The position numbers were made by a program, and so were the translations under genes. 48,387 bases of DNA from an uncultured Muribaculaceae bacterium. GTDB lineage: Bacteria > Bacteroidota > Bacteroidia > Bacteroidales > Muribaculaceae. The stretch spans positions 1 to 48,387 of the forward strand of contig CAJOFH010000027.1 in NCBI GenBank assembly GCA_905233845.1. Reading direction: 5' to 3'. Positions within the stretch are counted from its first letter, which is position 1, and the number at the start of each line of letters is the position of its first letter. The notes below the pieces were generated by a model. The model did no database searches and was not told the origin of the DNA. It saw only the letters and a program-made list of their open reading frames with translations. Of this stretch, positions 1-7,817 are shown piece by piece.

Positions 1-1
1 G

Positions 2-70
2 GAAGAGCGAACCACCGTGCTGCAGATGTCTGACGAGCAAAAATTACTAGTGCAAATCACACAAAAATGA
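2..70 (+). CDS. 3' end of an upstream gene (partial)
   Basis: The reading frame starting at base 2 is open from the window edge and ends in a TGA at 68-70 that overlaps the ATG of the next gene (ATGA). The last residues include TTVLQMSDEQ and a Q/K-rich end. This overlap is typical of translational coupling, so the VirE_N gene is probably the second gene of a mobile-element operon. Only about 22 codons are visible, and no family can be assigned. Confidence 0.4.
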   Translation, partial: EERTTVLQMSDEQKLLVQITQK

Positions 71-1785
71 TTTGTGGGGCTCATTGCGGAAAACAGGAAG
101 ACGAATTCACTGAGAGGATGAAGGAGAAGGAAAGACGCTCACTGGAGAAGATTCAGAATTTTGAGTCAGCTCCTCACCCGGACACCATGCTCAATGACTT
201 GGAGAACACCATTAAAGTCGAAAAATACAGCAATGATTTCTGTTCTATCAAGGTGGACAACAAAACTGGCAAGCAGAAGGTGGTGATCAACGAGCTGGTT
301 ATCGCGTCTCAGTCCAGGTCGTGGCAGATACTTCATGATATCTATAACAATGACTTTTCCTTCTACCTTGCCGTGAAAAAGAAGAATAATGTGACTTTAG
401 CGACTTCAAGTGAAAATCCTGAAGTACAGAAGCTGTTTAAGGAGTGGAAAGAGACTAAGAACTTCACAAAGAGGATGAAACTGTTTTGCTCGACTCCAAC
501 AGAAATCATCGAGCAGGTCAACTTCATCGAGAAGAAGTACTATACCTACTACGATGCACTTGGCGAGGAAGGATTACAGGCTTTGTCATGGCGGGAGGAT
601 TACATTAAAGCTGCCTTAGACGATACACCATTCAACCCACAGCCAAAGGAAGAACTTGCGAAGCGAGTGGTAGATGCATTTCATGTCGGCGAGGTCAAGA
701 GCAGGAAGGATGTGAAGAAGCTGCTACAGGAGATATATGATGACTTTGGCATTAGTAAGAAAGCGACAGCCGAGGATCTATCGGACTATATCACCATCCA
801 ACCGAAGAGAGACTCGAAACTCTTCATTGCCTCGCATTATAGGAAGAATGTATCGTTATTCCCCCAGCTGAACAATCCCAACAGGTCAGAGCAGTGGGAT
901 GTAGACAAGGTGCTAGATATGATTCAAACCGATTCATACTACAACCTAAGTTCCAAAGTTGATGCTGTTCGTTCGGCAAGTGACAAGGAGGAAGCAGACA
1001 ATAAGAAGGCCATGCTACCACTTGTATGTTGGAATGGAATTTTCAAGTACCGGGAAAGCAACCTCGGCAACCTCTCCACTTACTCCAGCTTCACGGCGCT
1101 TGATTTTGACAAGTTCAGCTCAACACGAGAGATGGAAGAGTTTAAGGAGCGCCTAAAACAAATCGATTGGATTTACGCTACCTTTACAACTCCATCAGGG
1201 AAGGGATTGAAGGCAATTGTCCTCCATGACAATATACATCCCGAATTTCACATCAATCTATATCAGGAGCTGATGGGGAACTTTGATATTCCTGAGTTGG
1301 ACCCTCACACAAAAGATCTCGCCAGGGGAAACTATTTATCTTATGACCCTGATTTGTGGAAAAATCCTGCCCCCAAACCGTACCATTTTGATAGCAGCAA
1401 TGCCAAACTCACGAGCTTCCAACCCTTGACCTACACTGTGAAACAAGGAAATGATGGTTCGCCGGTGATCTATGAGGATGACATTGAGGAATCATCGTTG
1501 CTTCATAAGTTCTGCACTTGCATTGTCTCTGACCGCTCCGTGCTTAACATGCTTAGAAAACGTTGGGAGGACGACGATAGGAGCAAGAATCGCAATAACA
1601 AAGCGCTATCTTACCTTGGTATTCTATGTAAAGCCGGCATACCAAAGTCTGAAGCCATCGAATTTGTTTCGTCACTATTCAATAACTGGTCAAGCGGTGA
1701 GATCGAAATATCACATGCAGCAGAATGGGCCTATAAGCATAACCTATTCGGCTGTGACAGGATGAAGTTCAAGCCTCATAAATGA
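67..1785 (+). CDS. VirE_N / BT4734-like domain protein of a mobile element (primase-like)
   Basis: This 572-residue cytoplasmic protein has a central domain of the VirE_N/BT4734 type found on Bacteroidales integrative and phage-like elements. Recognisable pieces are the FTALDFDKF stretch (D-x-D, possible metal ligands) and, about 40 residues later, TTPSGKGLKAIV, the hallmark [ST]PSGxGLK motif. The C-terminal part (KNRNNKALSYLGILCKAGIP) is helical, as in relatives where a helicase domain follows; no Walker A motif is present, so the ATPase half is absent or separate. A role in element replication or priming is inferred from the family and not shown. The start is set by the ATGA overlap with the preceding frame, and a strong terminator follows the stop. 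Confidence 0.72.
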   Translation: MICGAHCGKQEDEFTERMKEKERRSLEKIQNFESAPHPDTMLNDLENTIKVEKYSNDFCSIKVDNKTGKQKVVINELVIASQSRSWQILHDIYNNDFSFYLAVKKKNNVTLATSSENPEVQKLFKEWKETKNFTKRMKLFCSTPTEIIEQVNFIEKKYYTYYDALGEEGLQALSWREDYIKAALDDTPFNPQPKEELAKRVVDAFHVGEVKSRKDVKKLLQEIYDDFGISKKATAEDLSDYITIQPKRDSKLFIASHYRKNVSLFPQLNNPNRSEQWDVDKVLDMIQTDSYYNLSSKVDAVRSASDKEEADNKKAMLPLVCWNGIFKYRESNLGNLSTYSSFTALDFDKFSSTREMEEFKERLKQIDWIYATFTTPSGKGLKAIVLHDNIHPEFHINLYQELMGNFDIPELDPHTKDLARGNYLSYDPDLWKNPAPKPYHFDSSNAKLTSFQPLTYTVKQGNDGSPVIYEDDIEESSLLHKFCTCIVSDRSVLNMLRKRWEDDDRSKNRNNKALSYLGILCKAGIPKSEAIEFVSSLFNNWSSGEIEISHAAEWAYKHNLFGCDRMKFKPHK

Positions 1786-1786
1786 A

Positions 1787-1822
1787 AAGCCAGCCTCCGT
1801 TGATTGGGGCTGGCTTGTTTTT
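1787..1822 (+). terminator. Rho-independent terminator after the VirE_N gene
   Basis: A perfect 9-bp stem (AAGCCAGCC at 1787-1795 pairing with GGCTGGCTT at 1808-1816) with a 12-nt loop is followed by GTTTTTAG. It starts two bases after the stop codon and separates this gene from the convergent HTH gene. Confidence 0.85.
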
Positions 1823-1855
1823 AGTCTAAAATTTTCAAGTCTTAATAAATCATTA

Positions 1856-2164
1856 TTATTTGTCTCCCTCAAGAATGCGTTTCACGTCACTTCTGCGATA
1901 GCGACGCTTCCCTCCAACCATTATGGGCACTAGATAGTTCGTTCTCTGCCATCTCCATAAGGTCGTAGATGCTATATCAAGTATCTCCATCACCTTCTCA
2001 CGACTAAGGTATGTTTCAGCTTTCTCGTCGGCGATGCTCTGTTCGAGTTCACGCTTCACCTCAGCTATGAGCAGCATGTTAGCCTCTATCAGGTCACCAA
2101 TACTTATCTCAACCTTAAGGCCAGGGCATTCTTTAGATAGTTTAATCAAATCTAATGTCGCCAT
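1856..2164 (-). CDS. Helix-turn-helix (excisionase/MerR-like) DNA-binding protein
   Basis: This 102-residue protein has a C-terminal winged HTH of the HTH_17/excisionase type: YLSREKVMEILDIASTTLWRW is the helix-turn-helix, and the wing is VGGKRRYRRSDVKRIL, as in Bacteroidales element regulators and Xis proteins. The first 50 residues are an acidic helical extension. Its start lies one base after the stop of the LRR gene, so it is the last gene of the minus-strand operon. Directionality factor or element regulator is the likely role; which of the two is not decidable from sequence. Confidence 0.75.
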   Translation of the reverse strand: MATLDLIKLSKECPGLKVEISIGDLIEANMLLIAEVKRELEQSIADEKAETYLSREKVMEILDIASTTLWRWQRTNYLVPIMVGGKRRYRRSDVKRILEGDK

Positions 2165-2165
2165 A

Positions 2166-3044
2166 TTACTTTACTTTTATTTTGTCATGCATCCAGTTTG
2201 GCAACGTGTCTTTCATCATCTGTTCATAGCAAGAATCAACAATAATCGACTTAAGCGATTTGTTCCCACGGCCAAGAGCTCTAGGGTTGAAGTCCTCAAT
2301 GGTGCTATTACTGAGATCTATCGTTCCAAGTCGGGTACATCTAGAGAATGCCAGTGAACCGATTCTGATGATACTGCCGTTGGCTCTAAAAGTCTTGAGT
2401 TTGTCGTTCTCGCTGAATGCCTTATAACCGATAGTGATGTCGCTATCTGTCACCTCAACTGTCTCCATGTTGTAGTTCCTGCAGAATGCCCCACTGCCCA
2501 ATACAATGTTGCAGCAGTCATTCACCTTCAAAGACTTCGTATTGGCATTACCTGCAAAAGCCTTGGATTCTATCTGTGCCTTTAAGCTGCCTACAAATGT
2601 GACGTTATCCAGACTAAGGTTATCTGCGAATGCTTCCCTTTTGATTATAATTACAAAATTATTGAAACTCAGTGATTTAATCGAACTTCCCTTGAATGCA
2701 AGAAAATCAATTTCTCGGACGGTGTCAGGAATGTTGATGGATAATAAACTGCTGGTACCCATGAAACTAGAAAAACGGATACTTTCTAATTTCTCTGGTA
2801 GTATTATCTTTTCTAAACTCTTATTATCCATAAAAGCTCCATCACCAATATCTCTAATATAGTCGTTCAAAACTACTTCTCTTAAATTTACTGCATCAGA
2901 GAAAGCAAAGTGGTCAACATATCTAACACTCTCAGGAACAACAACTTTGGTTAAGTCTTGAATGTTATCAAACTCGTTACTTTCTATGCGCCAAATGCCA
3001 AGGGGGAATATTGCTTCCCCATTTTTTATTTTATAATTACCCAT
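2166..3044 (-). CDS. BspA-like leucine-rich repeat protein (LRR_5), no signal peptide
   Basis: This 292-residue protein is built almost entirely of BspA-type LRR_5 repeats of about 23 residues, for example FAFSDAVNLREVVLN, GAFMDNKSLEKIILP and AFSRCTRLGTIDLS. Relatives in Bacteroidales are usually secreted adhesins; here the N-terminus (MGNYKIKNGEAIFPLG) has no signal sequence or lipobox, so it is predicted cytoplasmic. It sits in an element operon between a recombinase fragment and an HTH gene, with its own hairpin leader. A protein-interaction role is plausible but unproven. Confidence 0.75.
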   Translation of the reverse strand: MGNYKIKNGEAIFPLGIWRIESNEFDNIQDLTKVVVPESVRYVDHFAFSDAVNLREVVLNDYIRDIGDGAFMDNKSLEKIILPEKLESIRFSSFMGTSSLLSINIPDTVREIDFLAFKGSSIKSLSFNNFVIIIKREAFADNLSLDNVTFVGSLKAQIESKAFAGNANTKSLKVNDCCNIVLGSGAFCRNYNMETVEVTDSDITIGYKAFSENDKLKTFRANGSIIRIGSLAFSRCTRLGTIDLSNSTIEDFNPRALGRGNKSLKSIIVDSCYEQMMKDTLPNWMHDKIKVK

Positions 3045-3082
3045 TTAAAAAAAGCGATTAACCTATACATCGCGAGGTTTTT

Positions 3083-3120
3083 GTGGGTGGCCCTTAGTAC
3101 CGCAGGCTACCCGGATTAAT
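3083..3120 (-). promoter_or_regulatory. Leader hairpin upstream of the LRR gene
   Basis: On the minus strand ATTAATCC is followed by GGGTAGCC, a loop of about 12 nt, and GGCCACCC (one mismatch), about 40 nt before the LRR start codon. Similar ATTAA-CC-plus-stem elements precede two other genes of the operon (3632-3675 and 4623-4654). Confidence 0.45.
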
Positions 3121-3122
3121 AA

Positions 3123-3611
3123 TTATACTCTCGTTACACTAGAGCTGATAGGTCGACAAGCGAGGCCAACAAAAGTACGACGGGCCATGTGACTACTCGC
3201 CACTTCATAAATAGGATAATGCTCTTCATGTCCAGTCGTGGGATTCATAATAGCAACCACACGGTTAATTCCAGCCTCCTTGAGCACCTTTTTAATGCCC
3301 TTGTTGTAGATGGACAATGAAATCTTGGGCACTAGCAGCTGAGCATCAGGACGAGAATACTTTTCAATAATCTCTTTAGCGGTCCCTGTAAGTGGGACTC
3401 TAACAACACGGTTGCCAGTCTTGATTGGTGAATACTCTATGGCATCACCAATAATATTGGCTTTCGTGACCGAGAACAAGTCACCAATCCTCAAACCGAG
3501 ATGGCTCTGGATGACAAATAAGTCACGAATTAATTCAAGCTCAGGTCGATCGGAGAAATCAAACTGATGGAGCTTCATGAGCTCTTTAAGTGATAAAAAA
3601 ACTTTCTTCAT
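3123..3611 (-). CDS. Truncated tyrosine recombinase (catalytic-domain fragment)
   Basis: This 162-residue protein matches the catalytic domain of Bacteroidales phage-integrase-family recombinases. It has the first Arg in HLGLRIGDL, a Lys hairpin (PIKTGNRVVRVPL) and the HxxR box (SSHMARRTF). The core-binding N-terminal domain is missing, and homology stops right after the HxxR box: the final residues (LACRPISSSVTRV) do not match the family, so the second LGH-type box and the nucleophilic Tyr are lost. It is therefore expected to be inactive as a recombinase. It may be a deletion remnant, or a retained fragment that still binds DNA. The clean start codon and leader hairpin suggest it may still be expressed. 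Confidence 0.75.
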   Translation of the reverse strand: MKKVFLSLKELMKLHQFDFSDRPELELIRDLFVIQSHLGLRIGDLFSVTKANIIGDAIEYSPIKTGNRVVRVPLTGTAKEIIEKYSRPDAQLLVPKISLSIYNKGIKKVLKEAGINRVVAIMNPTTGHEEHYPIYEVASSHMARRTFVGLACRPISSSVTRV

Positions 3612-3631
3612 AATTAAAATTTTTATTGTGT

Positions 3632-3675
3632 GGATGGCTTTGGTTTGTTGTGACTTCGAGCCACCCAGGGGTTAA
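3632..3675 (-). promoter_or_regulatory. Leader hairpin upstream of the recombinase fragment
   Basis: On the minus strand ATTAACCCCT is followed by GGGTGGC (3666-3660), a 21-nt loop, and GCCATCC (3638-3632), giving a 7-bp stem with one G-U pair about 20 nt before the start codon. The 200-bp gap to the DUF5131 gene otherwise shows only A/T-rich sequence. Confidence 0.45.
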
Positions 3676-3812
3676 TAAAACGGTTAATAATCCCATGGCA
3701 CCTATCAGCAACGTAGTTCCTTTGGGGCGCACTGATATTGGTGTTCGTGTTGTGAAAATTCTTATACAAGAACCTTCGCTAATTTTTTTTTAAAAAAAAC
3801 TTAGTCATGAGT

Positions 3813-4607
3813 TTAAAAATTTTTAAATGAATTACTTTGTTGTTCTTCATTTGGCCAAGGCAATTGACGGTATGCCACACCATCAATCAAGTGGCCATTA
3901 GCTTTTGTATTCTTGTGTTCACCAACCTCGCTCCAGTCACCCCATTGTTTGAAATAGAAGAGACAGCCGTCACGCTCACAGGCTTTCTTGATATTGAGAA
4001 CCCACTGTTTCTCCATTTTTCTTGATGTTTTGCCATGAACTTGCTCGCCTCCCACTATGGCGACCTTGATACCCTCAAGTGAGAAGCCATCAACTGAAGC
4101 TACATCATCAAGCAGTGGCTCAAACGAGATCCACTTATTCTCGGTAGGTATTTGGCGAAGTATGTCAATATTCTTGACCTCAGCCTTAGTGCAAATGCTG
4201 TAGCCTACGAAGAGATTAGAAGGAATGTGATGGTTCATAAAATAGTTCTTGGCACGCTCAACTCTCTTAGTCAGAGTAAGGTAACTAATTGTTGGTGTTA
4301 ATTCTACAACATCAAGAGCCTTATCAATAAAACTGTCAGGCACGCCTCGCTTGTTTGGGTCAGCCTCTCCTTCATAGAAGAGGTCGGACGTGTCGTCAAT
4401 AAAGCAGCTCACTTCATCGGTCACACCTAAAGGTTGGTGTAACTTGTCGTATCTCAGCCATGTTTCACCAAAGTTGACATCCGGATGATAATGGCTCTCC
4501 TGAGCTTCAGCCCAGCAATCGTTACAGCCTGGACTGTGTTTGTGACAACCATGAGTGATGTTCCATACAAAGTCCGAGTAGGACACTCCGCAAATACTTA
4601 ATTTCAT
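3813..4607 (-). CDS. Phage Gp37/Gp68 family protein (DUF5131)
   Basis: This 264-residue protein matches the Gp37/Gp68 (DUF5131) family from its N-terminus: SDFVWNITHGCHKHSPGCNDC is the family's WNxxxGCxxxxxGCxxC signature, a cysteine cluster likely to bind metal or Fe-S. A FIDDTSDLF segment, TLTKRVER, WISFEPLLDDV, IVGGEQVHG and a FYFKQWG motif follow in family order. The frame is open upstream to 4646, but the first ATG that keeps the family N-terminus is at 4607. The family is radical-SAM-like, carried by phages and mobile elements, and its substrate is unknown to me. Here it lies downstream of the ParB-like gene with a hairpin in the gap. Confidence 0.85.
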   Translation of the reverse strand: MKLSICGVSYSDFVWNITHGCHKHSPGCNDCWAEAQESHYHPDVNFGETWLRYDKLHQPLGVTDEVSCFIDDTSDLFYEGEADPNKRGVPDSFIDKALDVVELTPTISYLTLTKRVERAKNYFMNHHIPSNLFVGYSICTKAEVKNIDILRQIPTENKWISFEPLLDDVASVDGFSLEGIKVAIVGGEQVHGKTSRKMEKQWVLNIKKACERDGCLFYFKQWGDWSEVGEHKNTKANGHLIDGVAYRQLPWPNEEQQSNSFKNF

Positions 4608-4622
4608 ATTGCAAAAGTTTGT

Positions 4623-4654
4623 GTGTGCCCCCGTGAGGAGGCACACGGATTAAT
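4623..4654 (-). promoter_or_regulatory. Leader hairpin upstream of the DUF5131 gene
   Basis: On the minus strand ATTAATCC is followed by a perfect 7-bp stem GTGTGCC/GGCACAC (4646-4640 with 4629-4623) and a 10-nt C/G-rich loop, just before the start codon. It is the best formed of the three ATTAA-CC leader hairpins in this operon. Confidence 0.5.
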
Positions 4655-4655
4655 A

Positions 4656-5951
4656 TTATTGTTTCTTGCCACCGAAGTAAATCTCCTCGTTGGAAGGCTT
4701 ACTCCTCTTGCTTTTCTTCTTAGGAGCGTAGGCGAAAGACTCGTTATACTCTCGTCTTGCTGCCTTGACACGCTCTTCAACTACGCCAGCATAAGCAGCG
4801 TCCTCAGACATTTTAGCCTTGTGAGTGTTGAAGAGCTCCAGGAACTTAGTTTTCTTCTCAGCTGGAGTCTTGACCATCGCCATCTCACACCAGTCTTCGG
4901 TCTGCATAGCCTGAAGAAACTCAAGAAAGCTTTCAGCGACGCCGTTTGGGTCATTAACTTCATGAGCGCGTACCTCAATCAACGCATCCACAGCAGCAGA
5001 ATTCTTAAAATAATCTGGTGAATTCCTGAATGCTACCTTGAGAGCCATATAGTTTCGCTTTGCACGTTCCAACATGCTTTGGTCTGCATGGAAAGAAGGA
5101 TGCAGTTTGCCGTTCACAAGAGATTCGTCATAAAGGGCCTTCTTGTATCCTTCATGCAAGAAAATCAATTTATATGCGCCTCGAGCTGACATTTTGCTCT
5201 CGTTGATGCAAGCATCCATCATAGTCAATCCTGAAGGCTCTGTGAAGGTCTCGACAGTCACCTGGCGTTTGGTTTTCTCGTCCCAAACAGATGCAGTCTG
5301 AATCTCACGAACGTATTCAGGGAGCTCTTCGGCCGGAATCTCACACAGCTTAACACGAACGTCATACTCACGCTCTTTGCCCTTAAACTCCTTCATGGTG
5401 AAGAGCTTGGCGTAGGCACAAGAGCGTTGCTTACCGTCAGGGCGAACATAGATCAGATCCACGTCAGGATCGTCAAGAGTGACAATACTGCCATCTAAAC
5501 GTTGAACGCTACCAAGTCCAGCCTCAATGAAATCTCTCGCTGCAGTTAACTCAATCGGGCGAAAGAATCGTTTAGTGCGTTCCAAAGACTTACGCAACTC
5601 TGTGACGTTCTTCTTGGTCTCACCACGTTGCATGGTCTTAGGCATATCGCCGAACAAGAAACCTGCCTCGAGAAAATCAGCAAGCTGTACTTCTTCATGG
5701 GCCTTTAGAGCTAGACGTATTTCCTGTCGTCTTACCTCAATACTGGTTGTATCTGCCGCACTTGCAGCGACAGTTGCCTGTTCCTGCCCGGAATACTCAC
5801 TAGTGCTGTGTCCACAGCTTTGGGGGTTGTTCACTTGCTCAGTACCAGCCTGAGCGTTCTCAGTCTCGTTCGATGATGCCTCGCTAACACCATTGTCGAT
5901 AGCGGCTGCAACCTTGGCAGCGGCTTCTTCAGGATGTAAATAGTTCTTCAT
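4656..5951 (-). CDS. ParB-like domain protein of the element operon
   Basis: This 431-residue soluble protein has a low-complexity N-terminal 75 residues rich in Ala, Ser, Glu and Gln. A region at about residues 125-200 then resembles a ParB/sulfiredoxin-like fold: FFRPIELTAARDFIEAG, then LIYVRPDGKQRSCAYAKLF, comparable to the DGxxRxxA box of ParB-type proteins. The C-terminus is a helical, Lys-rich tail (KKKSKRSKPS) compatible with nucleic-acid binding. Its ATG overlaps the stop of the preceding Sel1-like gene (ATGA). ParB-like is my inference from one motif; a different fold is possible. Confidence 0.45.
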   Translation of the reverse strand: MKNYLHPEEAAAKVAAAIDNGVSEASSNETENAQAGTEQVNNPQSCGHSTSEYSGQEQATVAASAADTTSIEVRRQEIRLALKAHEEVQLADFLEAGFLFGDMPKTMQRGETKKNVTELRKSLERTKRFFRPIELTAARDFIEAGLGSVQRLDGSIVTLDDPDVDLIYVRPDGKQRSCAYAKLFTMKEFKGKEREYDVRVKLCEIPAEELPEYVREIQTASVWDEKTKRQVTVETFTEPSGLTMMDACINESKMSARGAYKLIFLHEGYKKALYDESLVNGKLHPSFHADQSMLERAKRNYMALKVAFRNSPDYFKNSAAVDALIEVRAHEVNDPNGVAESFLEFLQAMQTEDWCEMAMVKTPAEKKTKFLELFNTHKAKMSEDAAYAGVVEERVKAARREYNESFAYAPKKKSKRSKPSNEEIYFGGKKQ

Positions 5952-6427
5952 TTTTTTAAAATATTATTTATAATTCGCTTGACTTTTTTTTCTATCTTAC
6001 CATCAGGATCGAGTTCTTTTGCTTGGTCGTAAAACGCCTTGCCTATATGGTAGTCGGCTCCTGTGATAAGTGATTGAAAATGGAATTGTGCCAACCAGTA
6101 GCAGCACTTTACCTTTATTGTTTCATCACCGGTCATGGCTAAATTCATATAATACTTGCTTTGCTCATAATCAGGTATGCCACTCATGACTTGACCAGAA
6201 GCGTAATTGACACCAAGGGAATAAGCTGATTTCGTGTCAAATAGGGCACCAATAGCAAGAGCATACTGTGAACATCCGATGTTGCCAGCTTTCTCATAAG
6301 CCTTAGCCAATCTGCAAAAGTTTATCTTCCAGAATTTAACCAGCTCTAAAACAGACTGGTAGTCATGGTTGGCGGCATATCGCTCAAGCCTAGTAAGCCT
6401 ACGTAGGTATTTGTCTATTGTTGCCAT
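5948..6427 (-). CDS. Sel1/TPR-like repeat protein
   Basis: This 159-residue soluble protein has helical-pair repeats of Sel1 type: SAYSLGVNYASGQ, YEQSKYYMNLAMTGD and KCCYWLAQFHF, with the usual A-x-x-LG/A-x-x-G spacing. It ends in LDPDGKIEKKVKRI, which matches the end of its neighbour at 6433-6957 (NDPDGEIEREEEE), so the two are tandem paralogs. It overlaps the ParB-like gene by four bases. Sel1-like proteins mediate protein contacts; no partner can be named. Confidence 0.6.
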   Translation of the reverse strand: MATIDKYLRRLTRLERYAANHDYQSVLELVKFWKINFCRLAKAYEKAGNIGCSQYALAIGALFDTKSAYSLGVNYASGQVMSGIPDYEQSKYYMNLAMTGDETIKVKCCYWLAQFHFQSLITGADYHIGKAFYDQAKELDPDGKIEKKVKRIINNILKK

Positions 6428-6432
6428 AACTA

Positions 6433-6957
6433 TCAGAACATTATTTGTTTAAAATGTTCTTCTTCTTCTCGCTCGATTTCTCCGTCAGGATCATTCTTAC
6501 GAACGTAATTCAAGAAATCACTAGCTATAGACTGGTCAGCGTTCTTAACAAAGCCATACTTATGCAGCATAGCGACCCAATAAGCACCTTTCACACATCC
6601 TCCCAGAGCAGCGTGGCCGAAGTGTCGTTCTGCGATATCATAATCAAAACCCGCTTCGGCTACTCCTGTGACGTGAAAAACGCCAAGATAGTAACATGCG
6701 GTTGAATATAGAACCGAAGCTGCATTTAAAGCAATTTCAGCTCTTCTAAAATCATTTTTTTCAAGATAGGCATTAAAAACGTCTGAAAGCTTAGTTCCAC
6801 TATTTTCAATTTGTTTTGCTGCATTCTCGGCATCCTCAAGGTTACCTTCATTAAGAAGGCGGTTCACATACTCCAGCTTGCTCAGCGTGAAGTCAACTTT
6901 TATTGGCTTGTTAGCCTCAAGTGTTAAGCCCGAAAGCTTCTTTTTATTTTTTTTCAT
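6433..6957 (-). CDS. Sel1/TPR-like repeat protein, paralog of the next gene
   Basis: This 174-residue soluble protein has Sel1-like helical repeats (TACYYLGVFHVTGVAEAGFD, IAERHFGHAALGGCVKGAYW) and the C-terminal signature DPDGEIEREEEEHF shared with the downstream gene. The start follows a long untranslated region with a strong hairpin (7011-7084). Only five bases separate it from the next gene, indicating one transcript. Confidence 0.6.
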   Translation of the reverse strand: MKKNKKKLSGLTLEANKPIKVDFTLSKLEYVNRLLNEGNLEDAENAAKQIENSGTKLSDVFNAYLEKNDFRRAEIALNAASVLYSTACYYLGVFHVTGVAEAGFDYDIAERHFGHAALGGCVKGAYWVAMLHKYGFVKNADQSIASDFLNYVRKNDPDGEIEREEEEHFKQIMF

Positions 6958-7338
6958 AATAGTATTTCTTAATAATTTTTAATGTTATAAATTTGTTTTG
7001 AAAGATAGTGTGCACTTCCCCTCACGGACGAAGTTTCGCACTGTACGATTGTTTTTGCGCTCACTTTAGGGTCGGGGGAGTGCAAATCCGAAGAATTGAA
7101 ACTCATGACTGCGCACTAGCCGCATCAAGCACGTAGGTGGTCGCTCCCCCATAGGGATCATGGCTTACCACCAGCCTTCAGCGGCATTTACGCAGGACTG
7201 ATATCATAAATATGTCAAAGGTCTAGTTGTTGTCGTTTTGTTCGGGTGACAAGACCCCGGAAAAGAACCGCTCAGGGCGGTGGGCGTGGTTCATGCAATC
7301 AAGGAGGTCTTGCTTTAGTGGTCGCCATATCCATGACT
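6958..7338 (-). promoter_or_regulatory. Structured non-coding region between the HTH gene and the Sel1-like operon
   Basis: No credible coding frame is present in these 381 bases. On the minus strand a long stem forms between TGCACTCCCC (7084-7075) and GGGGAAGTGCA (7021-7011), with a single bulge, about 55 nt before the Sel1-like start. A second inverted repeat is AGGTGGT (7135-7141) with ACCACC (7167-7172), and a third lies around 7265-7295 (GAACCGC ... GCGGT ... GGTTC). This could be an attenuator leader, a small RNA, or an origin/oriT-type region of the element. Confidence 0.4.
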
Positions 7339-7632
7339 TTAGCGATTGAGTGTGTTACGATTAAGCAAGGCTTCGAGGTCACTGCGTTTAAAGTGCAGCT
7401 TTCGGCCTATTTTAGCAACCTTAAGGATACCCTTCTGGCGCCAAATAGATAGAGTGCGCGTGGTGACTCCAAGGAACTTGGCAGCCTCTTTGGCTGTGAG
7501 CCATTCGTCTCCATTTTTTTCACCTGAGCCGCTACACATATTATATAGAAGCTCCTTCATCTCACTGAGCTCTGCTTTGAGCTCTTGCAATTCTTCGTGC
7601 GGTACCACCGCTATAATCTTTTCTTTAGCCAT
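7339..7632 (-). CDS. Excisionase-type helix-turn-helix protein
   Basis: This 97-residue protein (from the ATG at 7632, MAKEKIIAVVPHEELQ) matches the Bacteroidales element HTH_17/excisionase family. It has an N-terminal VVPHEELQELKAELSEMKELL coiled helix followed by DEWLTAKEAAKFLGVTTRTL, then a wing GRKLHFKRSDLEALL. The frame is open to 7719, but the extra 29 residues are hydrophobic and unlike the family. It probably controls excision or transcription of the element. It lies 135 bp from a tandem-repeat array at 7767-7799. Confidence 0.8.
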   Translation of the reverse strand: MAKEKIIAVVPHEELQELKAELSEMKELLYNMCSGSGEKNGDEWLTAKEAAKFLGVTTRTLSIWRQKGILKVAKIGRKLHFKRSDLEALLNRNTLNR

Positions 7633-7766
7633 AATTTTTTTGTTAAAGCAATCCCCGACGGTGAGAATTGCGATGCAAAATACCGAAAAAAAAATGAGAA
7701 GCTCAAATAAATTTACCAAATAAATCCCTAAAAATCAGATACTTATGGGTTAATATCAACTAGTGT

Positions 7767-7799
7767 TTAACTAGATATTAACTACATATTAACTGGATT
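7767..7799. repeat. Three tandem 11-bp direct repeats
   Basis: TTAACTAGATA (7767-7777), TTAACTACATA (7778-7788) and TTAACTGGATT (7789-7799) follow each other without gaps. The period is 11 bp, about one helical turn, which fits a cooperative DNA-binding array such as Xis/Int arm-type sites, an operator or iterons. The array lies upstream of the excisionase-type gene. Confidence 0.55.
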
Positions 7800-7817
7800 A
7801 ATTGATTTGAAATAATT

